DNA of 52,069 nt from Gemmatimonas sp. (GCA_021154325.1 JAJKIR010000196.1:1-52069); one strand, 5' to 3'. Positions 1-8,733 are shown, counted from the first letter of the stretch. Notes: generated from the sequence alone by a model not told the origin. Translations and numbers: made by a program.

Positions 1-153
1 CGCCGCGAGCTGCTGGCCCACACACGTCGCGGCGATCGGGAAGGCGTGTCTCGCGAGCACTGCGCAGGTATGGACGAGGCGGCTCGAGTGAGCGCGGTGC
101 GGCATGTGGCAATTGTCCCGAGTTGGCCGCACCTGGCCCATTGGACCTTTGCC

Positions 154-598
154 TCACTCTGCCATACGACCGCTCGCGAGCTCCTTGATGTAGATGAAGT
201 CCTCGTGGCCGGCGGGATTGTTCGGGATCACCGCATGTCTCCGAAAGCCGAGCTTCTCGTAGAAGCCTGGCGCCTGAAAGCTGTGCGTCGACAAGACCAT
301 CTGACGACATCCTCGACGAATCGCTTCGTGCTCAGCGGACTGCATCAACGCGCGACCGACACCGCTACCGCGCATCGATCCATCGACCCAGAGAAGAACG
401 ATCGTGCAGCAGCGTCCCCACGTGTGGCCCGAAAAGGCCCGCGACGAGCGTGCCTACCTCGTCGCTTACGGACGCGTTGAGCTCGACTCCATCGTGGATG
501 CCGGTCACACTGGAGTTGAACTCGTAGATGCGCTCCTCCAGAAGCGACTTCAACTCTGGCCGGTCATCATCACGAACGTCTTTGCGGACAGGCGACAT
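154..598 (-). pseudogene. GNAT acetyltransferase, frameshifted
   Basis: The minus strand holds a GNAT N-acetyltransferase of about 145 residues split by one base. The N-terminal half (from ATG at 598) reads through a beta-strand ending in GPHVGTLLH. The C-terminal half carries the acetyl-CoA loop (MRGSGVGRAL), then the FQAPGFYEKLGF motif near the end. Removing one G (complement of c403) joins the halves as TLLHIVLLWVDGSMRGSGVG, which matches the family pattern, so this is a single-base insertion or a sequencing error. It starts 11 bases after the DUF417 stop and was probably cotranscribed with it. The acetylated substrate cannot be told. The 153 bases before it hold no gene I can support. Confidence 0.8.
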
Positions 599-609
599 GG
601 CTGCGGAGC

Positions 610-1131
610 CTAACGATTACGCGGTTGCCCCGACGCTACCAACGCCTCGGCTGCCGTCCACACCGCTGCACCGAGGAGGAGCACGTCCTTGATCAGAAAC
701 CCACCAGCGCCGGTTGGCACCAGGATCCCATCAACCACGCCCCAGGAGCCAGGCGTCGTCACGAGAAAGCTGAGCGTCGTCAGGAACATGATGATCGCAC
801 CAATGCTTCCGATGGCCGACGCACGCGCGGAGAACGGCCGAGCGGCGACGAGCAGCGCGATCGCGATCTCCGCCAGACCGACGAGGCGAGACGCGCCGCG
901 CACGCCGGTCAGTGCATACAACCAGGCGAGCAGAGGGCTGTTCGACACGAGCGGCTGAATGGCCTCTGCCTCCGTTGGCGTGAACTTGAACACGCCGAAC
1001 CAGAGTACGAGCAGCACGAGTCCGTACCGCAGTATGATGGCGCCGCTGCGCAACAGAACGGTCGTTGCGCGATCCGGGCGTGCAGTCGTCGCACGCCAGC
1101 TGAAGTCCCTCGAGATATTGGTGGTGCTCAT
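610..1131 (-). CDS. DUF417 family inner-membrane protein (YkgB/RclC-like)
   Basis: 173 residues from ATG at 1131; an in-frame upstream extension reads as low-complexity non-protein sequence and was dropped. About four hydrophobic segments are visible: residues ~30-50 (ILRYGLVLLVLWFGVFKFT), ~85-102, ~108-127 and ~147-165. The pattern FGVFKFTPTEAEAIQPLVSNSPLL is the hallmark of DUF417, the family of E. coli RclC/YkgB. RclC is linked to reactive chlorine resistance; the biochemical role is unknown. It is divergent from a DoxX gene, and DoxX and DUF417 proteins are both small redox-associated membrane proteins. The stop codon overlaps a GCCTAACG motif. Confidence 0.85.
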   Translation of the reverse strand: MSTTNISRDFSWRATTARPDRATTVLLRSGAIILRYGLVLLVLWFGVFKFTPTEAEAIQPLVSNSPLLAWLYALTGVRGASRLVGLAEIAIALLVAARPFSARASAIGSIGAIIMFLTTLSFLVTTPGSWGVVDGILVPTGAGGFLIKDVLLLGAAVWTAAEALVASGQPRNR

Positions 1132-1385
1132 AAACACAGTCCTGTGAGTTGGTGGCGAGTGTCTCAATCGCACTGCACGTATTGCGAGGTCCGTGCGTGC
1201 GCATGAAAATGCGTGTCGCCTGTAACGCGGTTCGCTGAAAGCAGGTTCCCACCGCGTGAGCACATGTGCGAGACGCAGGGTGTTTCGTTAGGTGGCACCG
1301 CGTGCGCCCCGTCTTGGGGGAACCATCGCGTGACCTTGCGCGTTGAACACTCTCGCAATCCCAACTCTTTGGGGAGTCTCGAACG

Positions 1386-1895
1386 ATGGCTCGATTGTGG
1401 ACTTTGGCCCCCTCGCCTCGGTGGGCGATTCTGCCGCTCCGACTCGTGGTCGGTTATGGCTTCCTTGCGCATGGAATGGCCAAGTTGGCGAGAGGCCCGG
1501 CGACTTTCGGCAAATTGTTGCATCTCATTGGTGTCCCCCTCCCCACAATGACGGCGTGGGTCGTCACGGCCGTAGAGGTGCTTGGAGGCCTCGCGGTTCT
1601 CATCGGACTGGGTGTCGCGATCGCGGCCGTTCCTCTCATCGTCTCGATGCTCGTGGCGCTGTTCACGCTTCATCTGCGCTACGGCTTCAGCTCCGTGAAC
1701 ACCACCGGATTGACTGCGGCTGGTCCGGTGTTCGGGCCGCCGGGCTACGAGATCAATCTGCTCTACATCGCCGCGCTGCTAGTGTTGGCGCTCACCGGAC
1801 CAGGGGCGCTCTCGCTCGACTCGCGATTGCAGCGAATGAGAGTGGCCCCTGAGACCACAGACACGGCACTGAAACCACTGACGGGCTCCGCGTAA
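1386..1895 (+). CDS. DoxX family membrane protein
   Basis: 169 residues, ATG at 1386 preceded by a GGGGAG ribosome site. The N-terminus (PLRLVVGYGFLAHGMAKLARGP) is the DoxX signature, followed by a loop with a gas-permease-like GKLLHLIGVPLP stretch and three further membrane segments (~55-72, ~77-97, ~125-140). DoxX proteins are four-helix inner-membrane proteins; some act with quinone reductases or thiosulfate:quinone oxidoreductase, but a general function is not established. It shares a 254-base intergenic region with the divergent DUF417 gene, so the two may be coregulated. Confidence 0.88.
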   Translation: MARLWTLAPSPRWAILPLRLVVGYGFLAHGMAKLARGPATFGKLLHLIGVPLPTMTAWVVTAVEVLGGLAVLIGLGVAIAAVPLIVSMLVALFTLHLRYGFSSVNTTGLTAAGPVFGPPGYEINLLYIAALLVLALTGPGALSLDSRLQRMRVAPETTDTALKPLTGSA

Positions 1896-2364
1896 GGGGG
1901 AGCTCCTCTCTGCCATTCTGATTGCTTGTACAAAAATCTCGGCATGGTTCCATGTTCGGGGGCCTTGCTGAATTCCACGCCAAGTACAAGCCCGAAGTTC
2001 TGGGGAGACGCAAACTCCCATAGAGAGCCCAGGGTCGTAGGACGCGAATGCCGCGAATCCTAAAGCGAATCCAACCTACTGGCGTAAGAGTCTGTTGAGC
2101 GGTCCTTGCTGATGCTCGGTTGAGAATCTGATGCTCGAAGGCGCGAGATTGGATTCGCTCCCGATTCGCGGCATTCGCGATCCAACAGCCTTCCAACTGT
2201 CCACGTCGGAGAGCCTAATGGGTCTCCGAACGGCAGGATGCTTCCACGATGACTGAGGGGTCGCCGCTGAGGAGAGCGAAAGTGGTATCAGTGCAGTGTG
2301 AGTGTTTCAGCGGCCTGCTGGATTCGACCACAAGACAACCCCTGAATCACGGATTCCGACGACT
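1896..2364. other. Gene-free interval with inverted repeat
   Basis: No convincing gene in 469 bases between DoxX and the decayed GNAT gene. The stretch is less GC-rich than the surrounding genes and contains a long inverted repeat (2043-2179). Short repeats such as two copies of GATGCTCG lie inside the loop of that repeat. No transposase or tRNA is visible. Confidence 0.6.
2043..2179. repeat. Imperfect 31-bp inverted repeat
   Basis: The left arm (2043-2074) begins CGCGAATGCCGCGAATC and ends AGCGAATCCAA. The right arm (2149-2179) is its reverse complement apart from three or four bases in the middle. The arms are separated by about 74 bases. This could be a small non-autonomous element (MITE-like), a structured RNA or a recombination relic. 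No target-site duplication was evident. Confidence 0.75.
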
Positions 2365-2824
2365 ATGCCTAACGAACACCCAGCTCTGGAGCGCCGCGGA
2401 TCCGCAACATATTCGATAGCCCTCGCTCGGCCAGGCGATCTGCCGCTGCTGGCGCCGATCGAGCTCGCTGCGTCAACGCTGTTGGCTTTGCCCATGTCAA
2501 ATTGCTGGAGCCCGGCACCGCGCACCTGGACGAGCTCGACGTGTACCCGCCGCACGGCCGCCGTGGCCTCCGACGTGAGCTCGTCGCGACCGTGTGTGAT
2601 TGGGCTGCCACCAATGGTTACGCAGCGGTCACCCTGTCGACGTTTCGCGATCCGCCGTGGAACATGCCGTTTACGCGGGGCTCGGCTTCGAAGTGATCGC
2701 GCCCGACGATCTCAGTCCGGCACTCCTGCGGATCATCGCGGATGAAATCGCCCGCGGCCTCAATCCGGCGCGGCGCGTCGTTGTGTGGCGGAGACTTGGG
2801 CTCCAAGGTGAGCACGCTCGGTGA
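2365..2824 (+). pseudogene. GNAT acetyltransferase, deleted and frameshifted
   Basis: Three frames together make a GNAT protein. The N-terminal frame from ATG 2365 reads YSIALARPGDLPLLAPIELAAS. A second frame from about 2481 reads VGFAHVKLLEPGTAHLDELDV, PPHGRRGLRRELV and VTLSTFRDPPWNMPF. A third frame from about 2672 reads YAGLGFEV, SPALLRI and ends in a family-typical tail. The last junction is explained by one missing T in a TTT run; the first junction lacks about 30 residues that related GNAT proteins have. The gene is therefore broken twice. A GCCTAACG motif lies on the start codon. It is the second decayed GNAT gene within 2.5 kb. Confidence 0.8.
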
Positions 2825-2836
2825 GCGCGACCTCCG

Positions 2837-2899
2837 TCAACTAGAATGCTAGTTGACTTCGACCGATGGGCGCTGTATATCAACTAGAGACATAGTTGA
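2837..2899 (+). promoter_or_regulatory. Two BlaI-type operators on a sigma70-like promoter
   Basis: Two copies of TCAACTA-N6-TAGTTGA lie at 2837-2856 (arms extended to 8 bp with a 4-base centre) and 2880-2899; their centres are 43 bp apart. A promoter-like pair TTGACT (2853-2858) and TATATC (2876-2881), spaced 17 bp, sits so that operator 1 covers the -35 box and operator 2 covers the end of the -10 box. BlaI/MecI-type dimers bind such dyads and repress their own operon. The start codon at 2916 follows 16 bases downstream, after a GAGGAG ribosome site. Confidence 0.8.
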
Positions 2900-2915
2900 T
2901 GAGGAGTCCGTACTC

Positions 2916-3305
2916 GTGGCGATCACGTTTACCGATCGAGAGCTCGATGTCATGGCGGTGCTGTGGCAGGCCGGCAGCGGCACCGTGGCAGAGGTCCGTG
3001 ATGCGCTCACGGACGATCTGGCGTATAACACAGTGCTCACGGTGCTGCGGACGCTCCAGGAGAAGGGCTATCTGCGCCCAGTCGCCCAGGGTCGAGCGCA
3101 CCGGTACTTCCCCACGGTCACACAGGAGCAGGCAGGCAAGAGTGTGCTCGCCCGTGTGCTCGACAAAGTCTTCGCCGGATCGACCGAGTCGTTGCTTACC
3201 CAACTGGTCTCGGACCGCAGCGTCGATGCGGACGAGATCCGAAGGCTCCGCAAGCTGCTCGATGATCGACTGAGCGCGTCGCAGAAGCGCAGGAGGAAAC
3301 GATGA
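2916..3305 (+). CDS. BlaI/MecI/CopY family transcriptional repressor
   Basis: 129 residues from GTG at 2916, chosen because GAGGAG (2901-2906) is correctly spaced and longer in-frame forms would run through the operators. The winged helix occupies residues ~1-75: FTDRELDVMAVLW, then GTVAEVRDAL, the recognition helix AYNTVLTVLRTLQEKGYL and the wing GRAHRYFPTV. The C-terminal dimerisation part has the usual LLTQLVSD segment. Members are homodimeric repressors relieved by cleavage when a BlaR1-type membrane protease is activated. The next gene is such a protease, and the frames overlap (ATGA at 3302-3305), so expression is coupled. The inducer is unknown and need not be a beta-lactam. Confidence 0.93.
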   Translation: MAITFTDRELDVMAVLWQAGSGTVAEVRDALTDDLAYNTVLTVLRTLQEKGYLRPVAQGRAHRYFPTVTQEQAGKSVLARVLDKVFAGSTESLLTQLVSDRSVDADEIRRLRKLLDDRLSASQKRRRKR

Positions 3306-5122
3306 CGATTGTATGGATGGCATACGCTGCCCTGATCACAGGCATCGCGTACCTTACGGCGGCGGTGGGCGAACAGTTGCTCTGGATCTGGCGAGCCCCG
3401 CGTCGCGTTGCCTGGCTCTCGGCCCTCGTCGTGGCCGTGACCGTTCCGCTTGTGATTCCTTTGTGGCGGGGCACGACGCCTCCGGCACCGATTGCTGCGC
3501 TGTCACCCGCTCCGCTCTCGCGCCGCCTAACGGTTCCCCACTCGCGCGAAGTTTTCCCTGTGCGAGAGATCAGCAAATCCGAATCTCAACACCGCGTCGC
3601 CAGTTTCGCTCGCGGCGTTCTCCTGCGCGCGGAATCGGAAGCGCTGACGATCTGGCTCGCCGCGTCCGCGTTGCTGCTTCTCGCCGCCGTGATCTCGTAT
3701 GCGCGTCTCGATCGGCAGAGCGCCGCGTGGCCCGAGGCGGACATCGACGGCACCCGTGTGGTTGTCAGCCCGGGTTCCGGCCCTGCCGTCTTCGGCTTCT
3801 GGCGCCAGCGCATCGTCATTCCGAGCTGGGCGCTTTCCCTCGACGCCCGAGCGCGGATGCTGATGCTGCGTCACGAGCGCGAGCATCTCCGCGCGCATGA
3901 TCCGCGATGGCTTCTCGTCGCGCTGATCGCAGGGTTGCTCTTTCCATGGAATGCGGCGCTCTGGCTCATCGTGAGGCGCCTTCGCCTCGCTATCGAATTG
4001 GACTGTGACCAGCGCGTCTTGCGTGAAGACGCCGACGCCCAAGCCTACGGTTCCCTGCTTCTCGCGGTCACGGCTCGGCGCAACGGCGAGATGGCATTCG
4101 CCGTTGCCCTGGCCGAGCGATCATCCATCCTCGAACGAAGGATTAGAGCCATGACGGCCGTCACACCACGTCGGCGATTGCTCGTGTCGATTCCGCTGCT
4201 CTTTGCTGTCGCGTCGCTCACAGTCGCAGCGGCCGGAACGCCGATCCCGCGACCTCCTTCCCTCGGTCTTCACGGTTTCGCCGCTACGGCGGCGGTCGTT
4301 ATCCCGACCAACGCGACTGTAGCACAGGGAACCAACAATCGCGTTCCGGCGCCGGACGCAGCACGTGCTGCCCGGCGCCTCCCGCCCCTGGCAAGCCCAG
4401 AATCCCTGCCGCGGATCTCCGTCACATGGGAGAATGCGTCCATCAAGGATGTTCTCGAGGCCTTTGCGCGCTTTACGCATCGGAGCATAACGAGCGCGCC
4501 GACCGTCGACGTCCCTATCACTGCCAGCATTGTCGATCAGCCATGGCTTCAAGCTTTGCAACAGATCATGACGCGTCACGGGTTGCGCCTCGAAGTCAAA
4601 CCCGACAGCAGCATCTACATCTCGCCGCGTGAGTCAGATCCACGACCCAGGGAGAGCAGTCGATCTGCGCAAATGTCTCGCATGGTGAGCGGCACGGTGG
4701 CCGATGCGCAAACCGGAAGGCCAATCACGAACGCGCGCATCAACGTGGCAGGGGTCCAACTGGCCGGTGAGCCTAACGAGACATGGAGCACTGACCGGGG
4801 TCACTTCGCCTTGCGCGTGCCCGACGGGGAAGTGTGGCTCGACGCCTCGGCCCGCGGTTACGAGCTCGCCCGTGTGACCCTGGCGGGAACTGATAACATC
4901 GCCGTGTTCCGTGGGCGCCGGACTGGGGAGTGTTTGCCGGACACGGAGTACAGCGCGGATTCAGCGCGCGTCCCGGAAGCACGGCGCCAAATCGTGCCCA
5001 TCTATTCGGCGGTTTTCGTTCGGCAGGGCGTGCCGCTGACCCGGCCAGATAGTGGCCGACCTGAGCTCCTTTGCGAGACGAAGGGTCATCGGGCAGGGGC
5101 TGTTCAGATCAAGATTTTTTGA
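3302..5122 (+). CDS. BlaR1-type M56 metallopeptidase with STN and carboxypeptidase-regulatory-like tail
   Basis: 606 residues, ATG at 3302 after AGGAGG. Membrane segments at ~5-25, ~38-56, ~115-133, ~204-222 and ~300-316 frame the M56 zinc peptidase motif HEREH at residues 191-195, with the downstream ELDCDQRVL segment supplying the third ligand region. In BlaR1/MecR1 a penicillin-binding sensor domain follows; here there is none. Instead residues ~373-440 look like a secretin/TonB short N-terminal (STN) domain (VTWENASIKDVLEAFARF), and ~462-540 look like a carboxypeptidase-regulatory beta-sandwich (VSGTVADAQTGRPITNARI). Both would lie outside the membrane and probably sense a ligand or an envelope partner. 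It is cotranscribed with the repressor upstream. Confidence 0.88.
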   Translation: MTIVWMAYAALITGIAYLTAAVGEQLLWIWRAPRRVAWLSALVVAVTVPLVIPLWRGTTPPAPIAALSPAPLSRRLTVPHSREVFPVREISKSESQHRVASFARGVLLRAESEALTIWLAASALLLLAAVISYARLDRQSAAWPEADIDGTRVVVSPGSGPAVFGFWRQRIVIPSWALSLDARARMLMLRHEREHLRAHDPRWLLVALIAGLLFPWNAALWLIVRRLRLAIELDCDQRVLREDADAQAYGSLLLAVTARRNGEMAFAVALAERSSILERRIRAMTAVTPRRRLLVSIPLLFAVASLTVAAAGTPIPRPPSLGLHGFAATAAVVIPTNATVAQGTNNRVPAPDAARAARRLPPLASPESLPRISVTWENASIKDVLEAFARFTHRSITSAPTVDVPITASIVDQPWLQALQQIMTRHGLRLEVKPDSSIYISPRESDPRPRESSRSAQMSRMVSGTVADAQTGRPITNARINVAGVQLAGEPNETWSTDRGHFALRVPDGEVWLDASARGYELARVTLAGTDNIAVFRGRRTGECLPDTEYSADSARVPEARRQIVPIYSAVFVRQGVPLTRPDSGRPELLCETKGHRAGAVQIKIF

Positions 5123-5173
5123 CCCGAACGGTCGCGATCTTTGCCCTCCAACCAGCCTACTCATCTCGTTGAG

Positions 5174-7618
5174 ATGCTGCGCCAGGACGTCTCGAATGCG
5201 CTACGCGGTTTCCGTCGCTCACGTGGTCTCGCGACGGCGATCGTCTTCATACTCGCGCTCGGAGTAGGAGCGAACGCCGCGGTGTTCACCGTACTCGACC
5301 GCGTGTTCTTTCGCGCCCCCGGTGGAGTACTCGATCCCGGCACGATTCGCCGCCTTTATGCCGAGAATGTCAGCGCACGCATCATAGGCGGGAGGAAGGT
5401 CACTCCATTCCTGGACCTGCGCGATTTGAGAGATCTCTCGATCTCCGCACAAGGCATCGCGCGAATCGAAGGAGACTATCTCGACCGCATGGAGAAGCTG
5501 AAGCCGGGGAACCAGCCCGTGCTCGTGACCTTCGTGTCGTCGGGCTACTTCAAGCTATTGGGTGTCCGTCCCGCAATTGGACGCTTCTTCACCCCCGAAG
5601 AGAATCGAGTCGGAGCGCCCGCTCCCGTTGCGGTCGTCGGCGACGCCTTCTGGCGCACGCATTTCGCGGCTGATTCCAGCGTCGTCGGTAAGACCGTGCG
5701 CGTGGACGAGGTAACGTACACGATCGTCGGTGTAGCCCCTCCGGAGTTCGAGGGCTTGGAGCTCGAGGTTGTGGATCTCTGGGTTCCCCTATCGAACCTG
5801 GGAGGCTGGCAGACTCCAACGGTCCTCCACGTCCTTGCACGTCTCGAACGCGATGCAAGCGAGCGCGCGCTCGACCAGGTCCTAACGACGCAATATCGTC
5901 GGTCTCATGTTGGCGATCCTGTCGTGGGCGACAGCTCGCGGATAATCAGTGCCCCGATTCTCGCTGCCCGAGGTCCCGCGCTGTCTGGCGTCACCGTGCG
6001 CCTCATTCCACGGATGTCGGACCGCAGCCTCTCACTCCTCCCGCGGCTCGCCGGCATGGGAGTCCTCGTTCTAGTGATTGCGATCGCAAACGTGGCGAGC
6101 CTTCTACTCATGCGCGCGCTGCGTCGGCGACGCGAGATCGCCATCCGGGTTGCGCTCGGCGCCTCTCGCGCGCGCCTGATTTCGCAACTCGTGACGGAGA
6201 GCATGATCCTCGCGCTGGTCGCTGGTGCGGTCGCGCTGCTCGTAGCGCAATGGACTGGCAGCCTGCTGCGGAGCGAGTTGTCACTTGGTTTGCGATGGAC
6301 GCAAACGGTCGTCGATCGTCGCGTGGTGGTGTTCGCCAGCTTCATCGCCGTCGTCAGTGGAGTGGCGGCCGGCCTCGCGCCCGCGCTGTTCGCTCTTCGA
6401 GCCGATGTCAACTCTTCGCTCAAGTCGTTCTCCCCTGGAGCTACCACTACCAGCTCCGGAATGCGCGTGGCTCTGCTCGTAACCCAGGCGGCGCTATGCA
6501 CGGCTCTTCTTGCATGCGGGGGCGCGTTCCTTCAGAGCCTTCGCCGCGCCCAGAATCTTGATCGGGGATTCGATCCTGAGCGATCCTTTCAGATTGCCAT
6601 TCCCGCCTATTACGCAAACTCTGAACAGGCGATTGCCGATATTGCCGGCAGATTGCGCACCCTACCCGGGATCACCTCTGTTGGCCGAGCCTATTCAGCG
6701 TTAGGCCAACTCGGCATGTCGACCAAAGTGGGCCCAAACTACCGCGACACCGTCGGCGTGGGACCGCTGGGGCCGTCTCTGGACTTCGTAGAACCACAAT
6801 ACATGGCGGCCGCTGGCTTGCGCCTCGTCGCTGGCCGTCGGCTGACGAGCACGGACGATTTCCTGGCTGTTGCTGTCATCAACGAGGCGCTCGCGAAGGT
6901 CTTGTTCCCCATTGGGAAAGCCGTGGGATCGTGCGTTCACGTGCGAGAGCCCGCAAGCCCGTGTCGCGAAGTTGTGGGAGTTGTGCGAGATGTGCGGTGG
7001 GATGTGACCGCACCGCCGCCTTACCGCGTATACGTGCCGCTCGCCCAAGCCTGGACTGCTCCGAACCACGCCCTCGTCCCGAATTATCTCGTCGCACGAA
7101 CAGATGCGGCGGCTACTCACGCTGACGTTGCGAGATTGCGCAACACTATCGTGTCTATGCTTCCAATCGATGCTGAGTTTAGCGTCCAGCGCGCCACTGA
7201 TCTCCTCCAGCCGCAGCTCCGGCCCTGGCAAGTCGCGGCGACACTACTCCTCACACTGGGACTTCTTGGGCTCGGCGCGGCGGCGACAGGGATTTACGGA
7301 CTCGTTTCGTACGACGTGACGCAACGCTCGCGTGAGCTCGGCGTCCGCTTGGCACTCGGCGCTTCACCGATGAATGTTGTTTGTCTCGTCGTCGGCTCTG
7401 GAGTGCGTGTGGCTCTCATCGGCGTGACCGCCGGAATCGTCGCTGCGCTGATCGCCGGCCGTGTGGTCGCATCCCTGTTGTTCGCGACTTCCACGTACGA
7501 CCCGGTGGTCTTGTTTGCCACAACGCTCACACTCGTCGGTATCGTCGTCGCGGCCAGCCTCGTTCCGGCATGGCGAGCTACTCGAGTCGACCCGATCGTT
7601 GTCCTATCGGCAGAGTGA
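5174..7618 (+). CDS. ABC-type permease of the FtsX/MacB ADOP group
   Basis: 814 residues from ATG 5174. A TTG at 5141 is possible, but the MLRQDVSNALRGFRRSRG start matches relatives. The layout is the duplicated MacB/FtsX one: helix 1 at ~20-40 (LATAIVFILALGVGANAAVF), a MacB periplasmic core domain (~50-270), an FtsX triplet of helices at ~295-420 with the EIAIRVALGASRARLISQL motif, a second periplasmic domain (~450-660), and a final FtsX block with ELGVRLALGASPMNV. No ATPase is encoded nearby, as in the 'orphan' permeases of Acidobacteria and Gemmatimonadota. It lies 51 bases after the BlaR-like gene on the same strand, so it may be a target of that sensor. Confidence 0.9.
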   Translation: MLRQDVSNALRGFRRSRGLATAIVFILALGVGANAAVFTVLDRVFFRAPGGVLDPGTIRRLYAENVSARIIGGRKVTPFLDLRDLRDLSISAQGIARIEGDYLDRMEKLKPGNQPVLVTFVSSGYFKLLGVRPAIGRFFTPEENRVGAPAPVAVVGDAFWRTHFAADSSVVGKTVRVDEVTYTIVGVAPPEFEGLELEVVDLWVPLSNLGGWQTPTVLHVLARLERDASERALDQVLTTQYRRSHVGDPVVGDSSRIISAPILAARGPALSGVTVRLIPRMSDRSLSLLPRLAGMGVLVLVIAIANVASLLLMRALRRRREIAIRVALGASRARLISQLVTESMILALVAGAVALLVAQWTGSLLRSELSLGLRWTQTVVDRRVVVFASFIAVVSGVAAGLAPALFALRADVNSSLKSFSPGATTTSSGMRVALLVTQAALCTALLACGGAFLQSLRRAQNLDRGFDPERSFQIAIPAYYANSEQAIADIAGRLRTLPGITSVGRAYSALGQLGMSTKVGPNYRDTVGVGPLGPSLDFVEPQYMAAAGLRLVAGRRLTSTDDFLAVAVINEALAKVLFPIGKAVGSCVHVREPASPCREVVGVVRDVRWDVTAPPPYRVYVPLAQAWTAPNHALVPNYLVARTDAAATHADVARLRNTIVSMLPIDAEFSVQRATDLLQPQLRPWQVAATLLLTLGLLGLGAAATGIYGLVSYDVTQRSRELGVRLALGASPMNVVCLVVGSGVRVALIGVTAGIVAALIAGRVVASLLFATSTYDPVVLFATTLTLVGIVVAASLVPAWRATRVDPIVVLSAE

Positions 7619-7720
7619 GTGGGGCGTGTCGGACACGTCCAGCAACATGTGCCATCGGCTCACCGATCAACGATAACCAGGGCTACGTAGTCGCTAAGCA
7701 GGCATTGGAGACTGTCGCGT

Positions 7721-8479
7721 TCATTTCCCTGTCGGACCGAGCAGCATCACGGCGGACGCGCTGAGCTGGCCCGCGCCATTCTTATGGGCGAGTACGACGA
7801 CGTTCGCCCCGACTGACGGTTTGCTCTGCGTGGGCGTGATCGCGGTGACGGCGACGTTAGGCGGGATCTGGATGGTCTGCTCGCCGCCCTGATAGCGGAC
7901 CGTGAACGTCTTGTTGCCGTTCGTCTGCCCGACGGCGCCGTTCGTCATGCGCGGTGGGCCGACGTTTCCGTTCGTCATACGTGATGGAGACACGGCGCCG
8001 TTGGTCATGGTGCTGCGTCCACCATTGCTGCTCTCCTCCATGGCGCGGCTCCCCTCTCCAGTTCCGCGCAGCTCTTCGGGAAAGATGTGAATCTCGGTTG
8101 CCCGTTGGGGTCCGTCTGGCAGTGCCACTGACGTGATGCCGACGAAGCTGTTCGGAGTGACGTGCGCCAGATCCGACGTCGTCCGTTCATAAACGCGCAG
8201 CGGCGCGACCACATGCACCTGTTGCGCTCCCGCTGACGTGGTGATGCTGAGCGCGCTGTCGCTTACCGCGGCAATCGTCCCTCGTACAGGGACCAACGCC
8301 GTGTCCGCCGATGTCGTGCTGCCCGAGGCACTCGCGGTAGCACCAGCGCGCGCTGCCGCCGAGTCGTTAGGCGCGTCGTGGCGGGATCCGCAGGCGGCGA
8401 GCGCGCCGAAAACCGCGACGACGGAGAGGATCATGGCTGGCGTGCGGTGGACCGCATTTCCGTTCCGCGGCGATTTCAT
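7721..8479 (-). CDS. Lipoprotein with MTNG decapeptide repeats
   Basis: 252 residues from ATG at 8479, which has AGGAG six bases upstream; an in-frame upstream ATG lacks this. A signal peptide ends in lipobox LAAC (Cys30), followed by a Ser/Ala/Thr-rich linker. Residues ~65-130 resemble a small OB/beta-barrel (GTIAAVSDSALSITT) of the kind found in DUF5666-like lipoproteins. Three tandem decapeptides MTNG(A/N)V.. follow (7919-8008), and the protein closes with a second copy-like beta segment (TIQIPPNVAVTAI). It is predicted to be anchored in the envelope. Function unknown. Divergent from the DUF305 gene across 254 bases. Confidence 0.75.
   Translation of the reverse strand: MKSPRNGNAVHRTPAMILSVVAVFGALAACGSRHDAPNDSAAARAGATASASGSTTSADTALVPVRGTIAAVSDSALSITTSAGAQQVHVVAPLRVYERTTSDLAHVTPNSFVGITSVALPDGPQRATEIHIFPEELRGTGEGSRAMEESSNGGRSTMTNGAVSPSRMTNGNVGPPRMTNGAVGQTNGNKTFTVRYQGGEQTIQIPPNVAVTAITPTQSKPSVGANVVVLAHKNGAGQLSASAVMLLGPTGK
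7919..8008 (-). repeat. Three 30-bp in-frame tandem repeats
   Basis: Three consecutive 30-base units each encode a decapeptide starting MTNG(A/N)V, at 8008-7979, 7978-7949 and 7948-7919. The copies differ at several bases, so they are not recent. They form an extended Asn/Gly-rich spacer in the lipoprotein. Confidence 0.85.
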
Positions 8480-8733
8480 TGGTCTCCTTGGCAGGTAGGT
8501 TCGCTGCAAACTAGCTCCCCCCTCGCGCCGAGCGGCCTGAGGTGGGGAAGGTCAACGAGTTCGTGTCGCGCACGGGGGCCGCCGTTAGGCAGTGCGACGC
8601 CTCCGTTTGCCCAGGGCCGCCATCCGGGCTGGGATCGCTTGGAGGAGGCCCCAGCGAGGGATAGAGCGCCCCACACCTAGTGCGGGCGCTCGCGAGGGCG
8701 TATCCTATCATCCGTTCTTTCTAAGGACTCATC

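Noticed and set aside
1..90. Possible IclR-type fragment (PTHVAAIGKACLAS) at the left edge
   Set aside because: Only about 14 residues resemble the motif and a stop follows at once. Too short to annotate.
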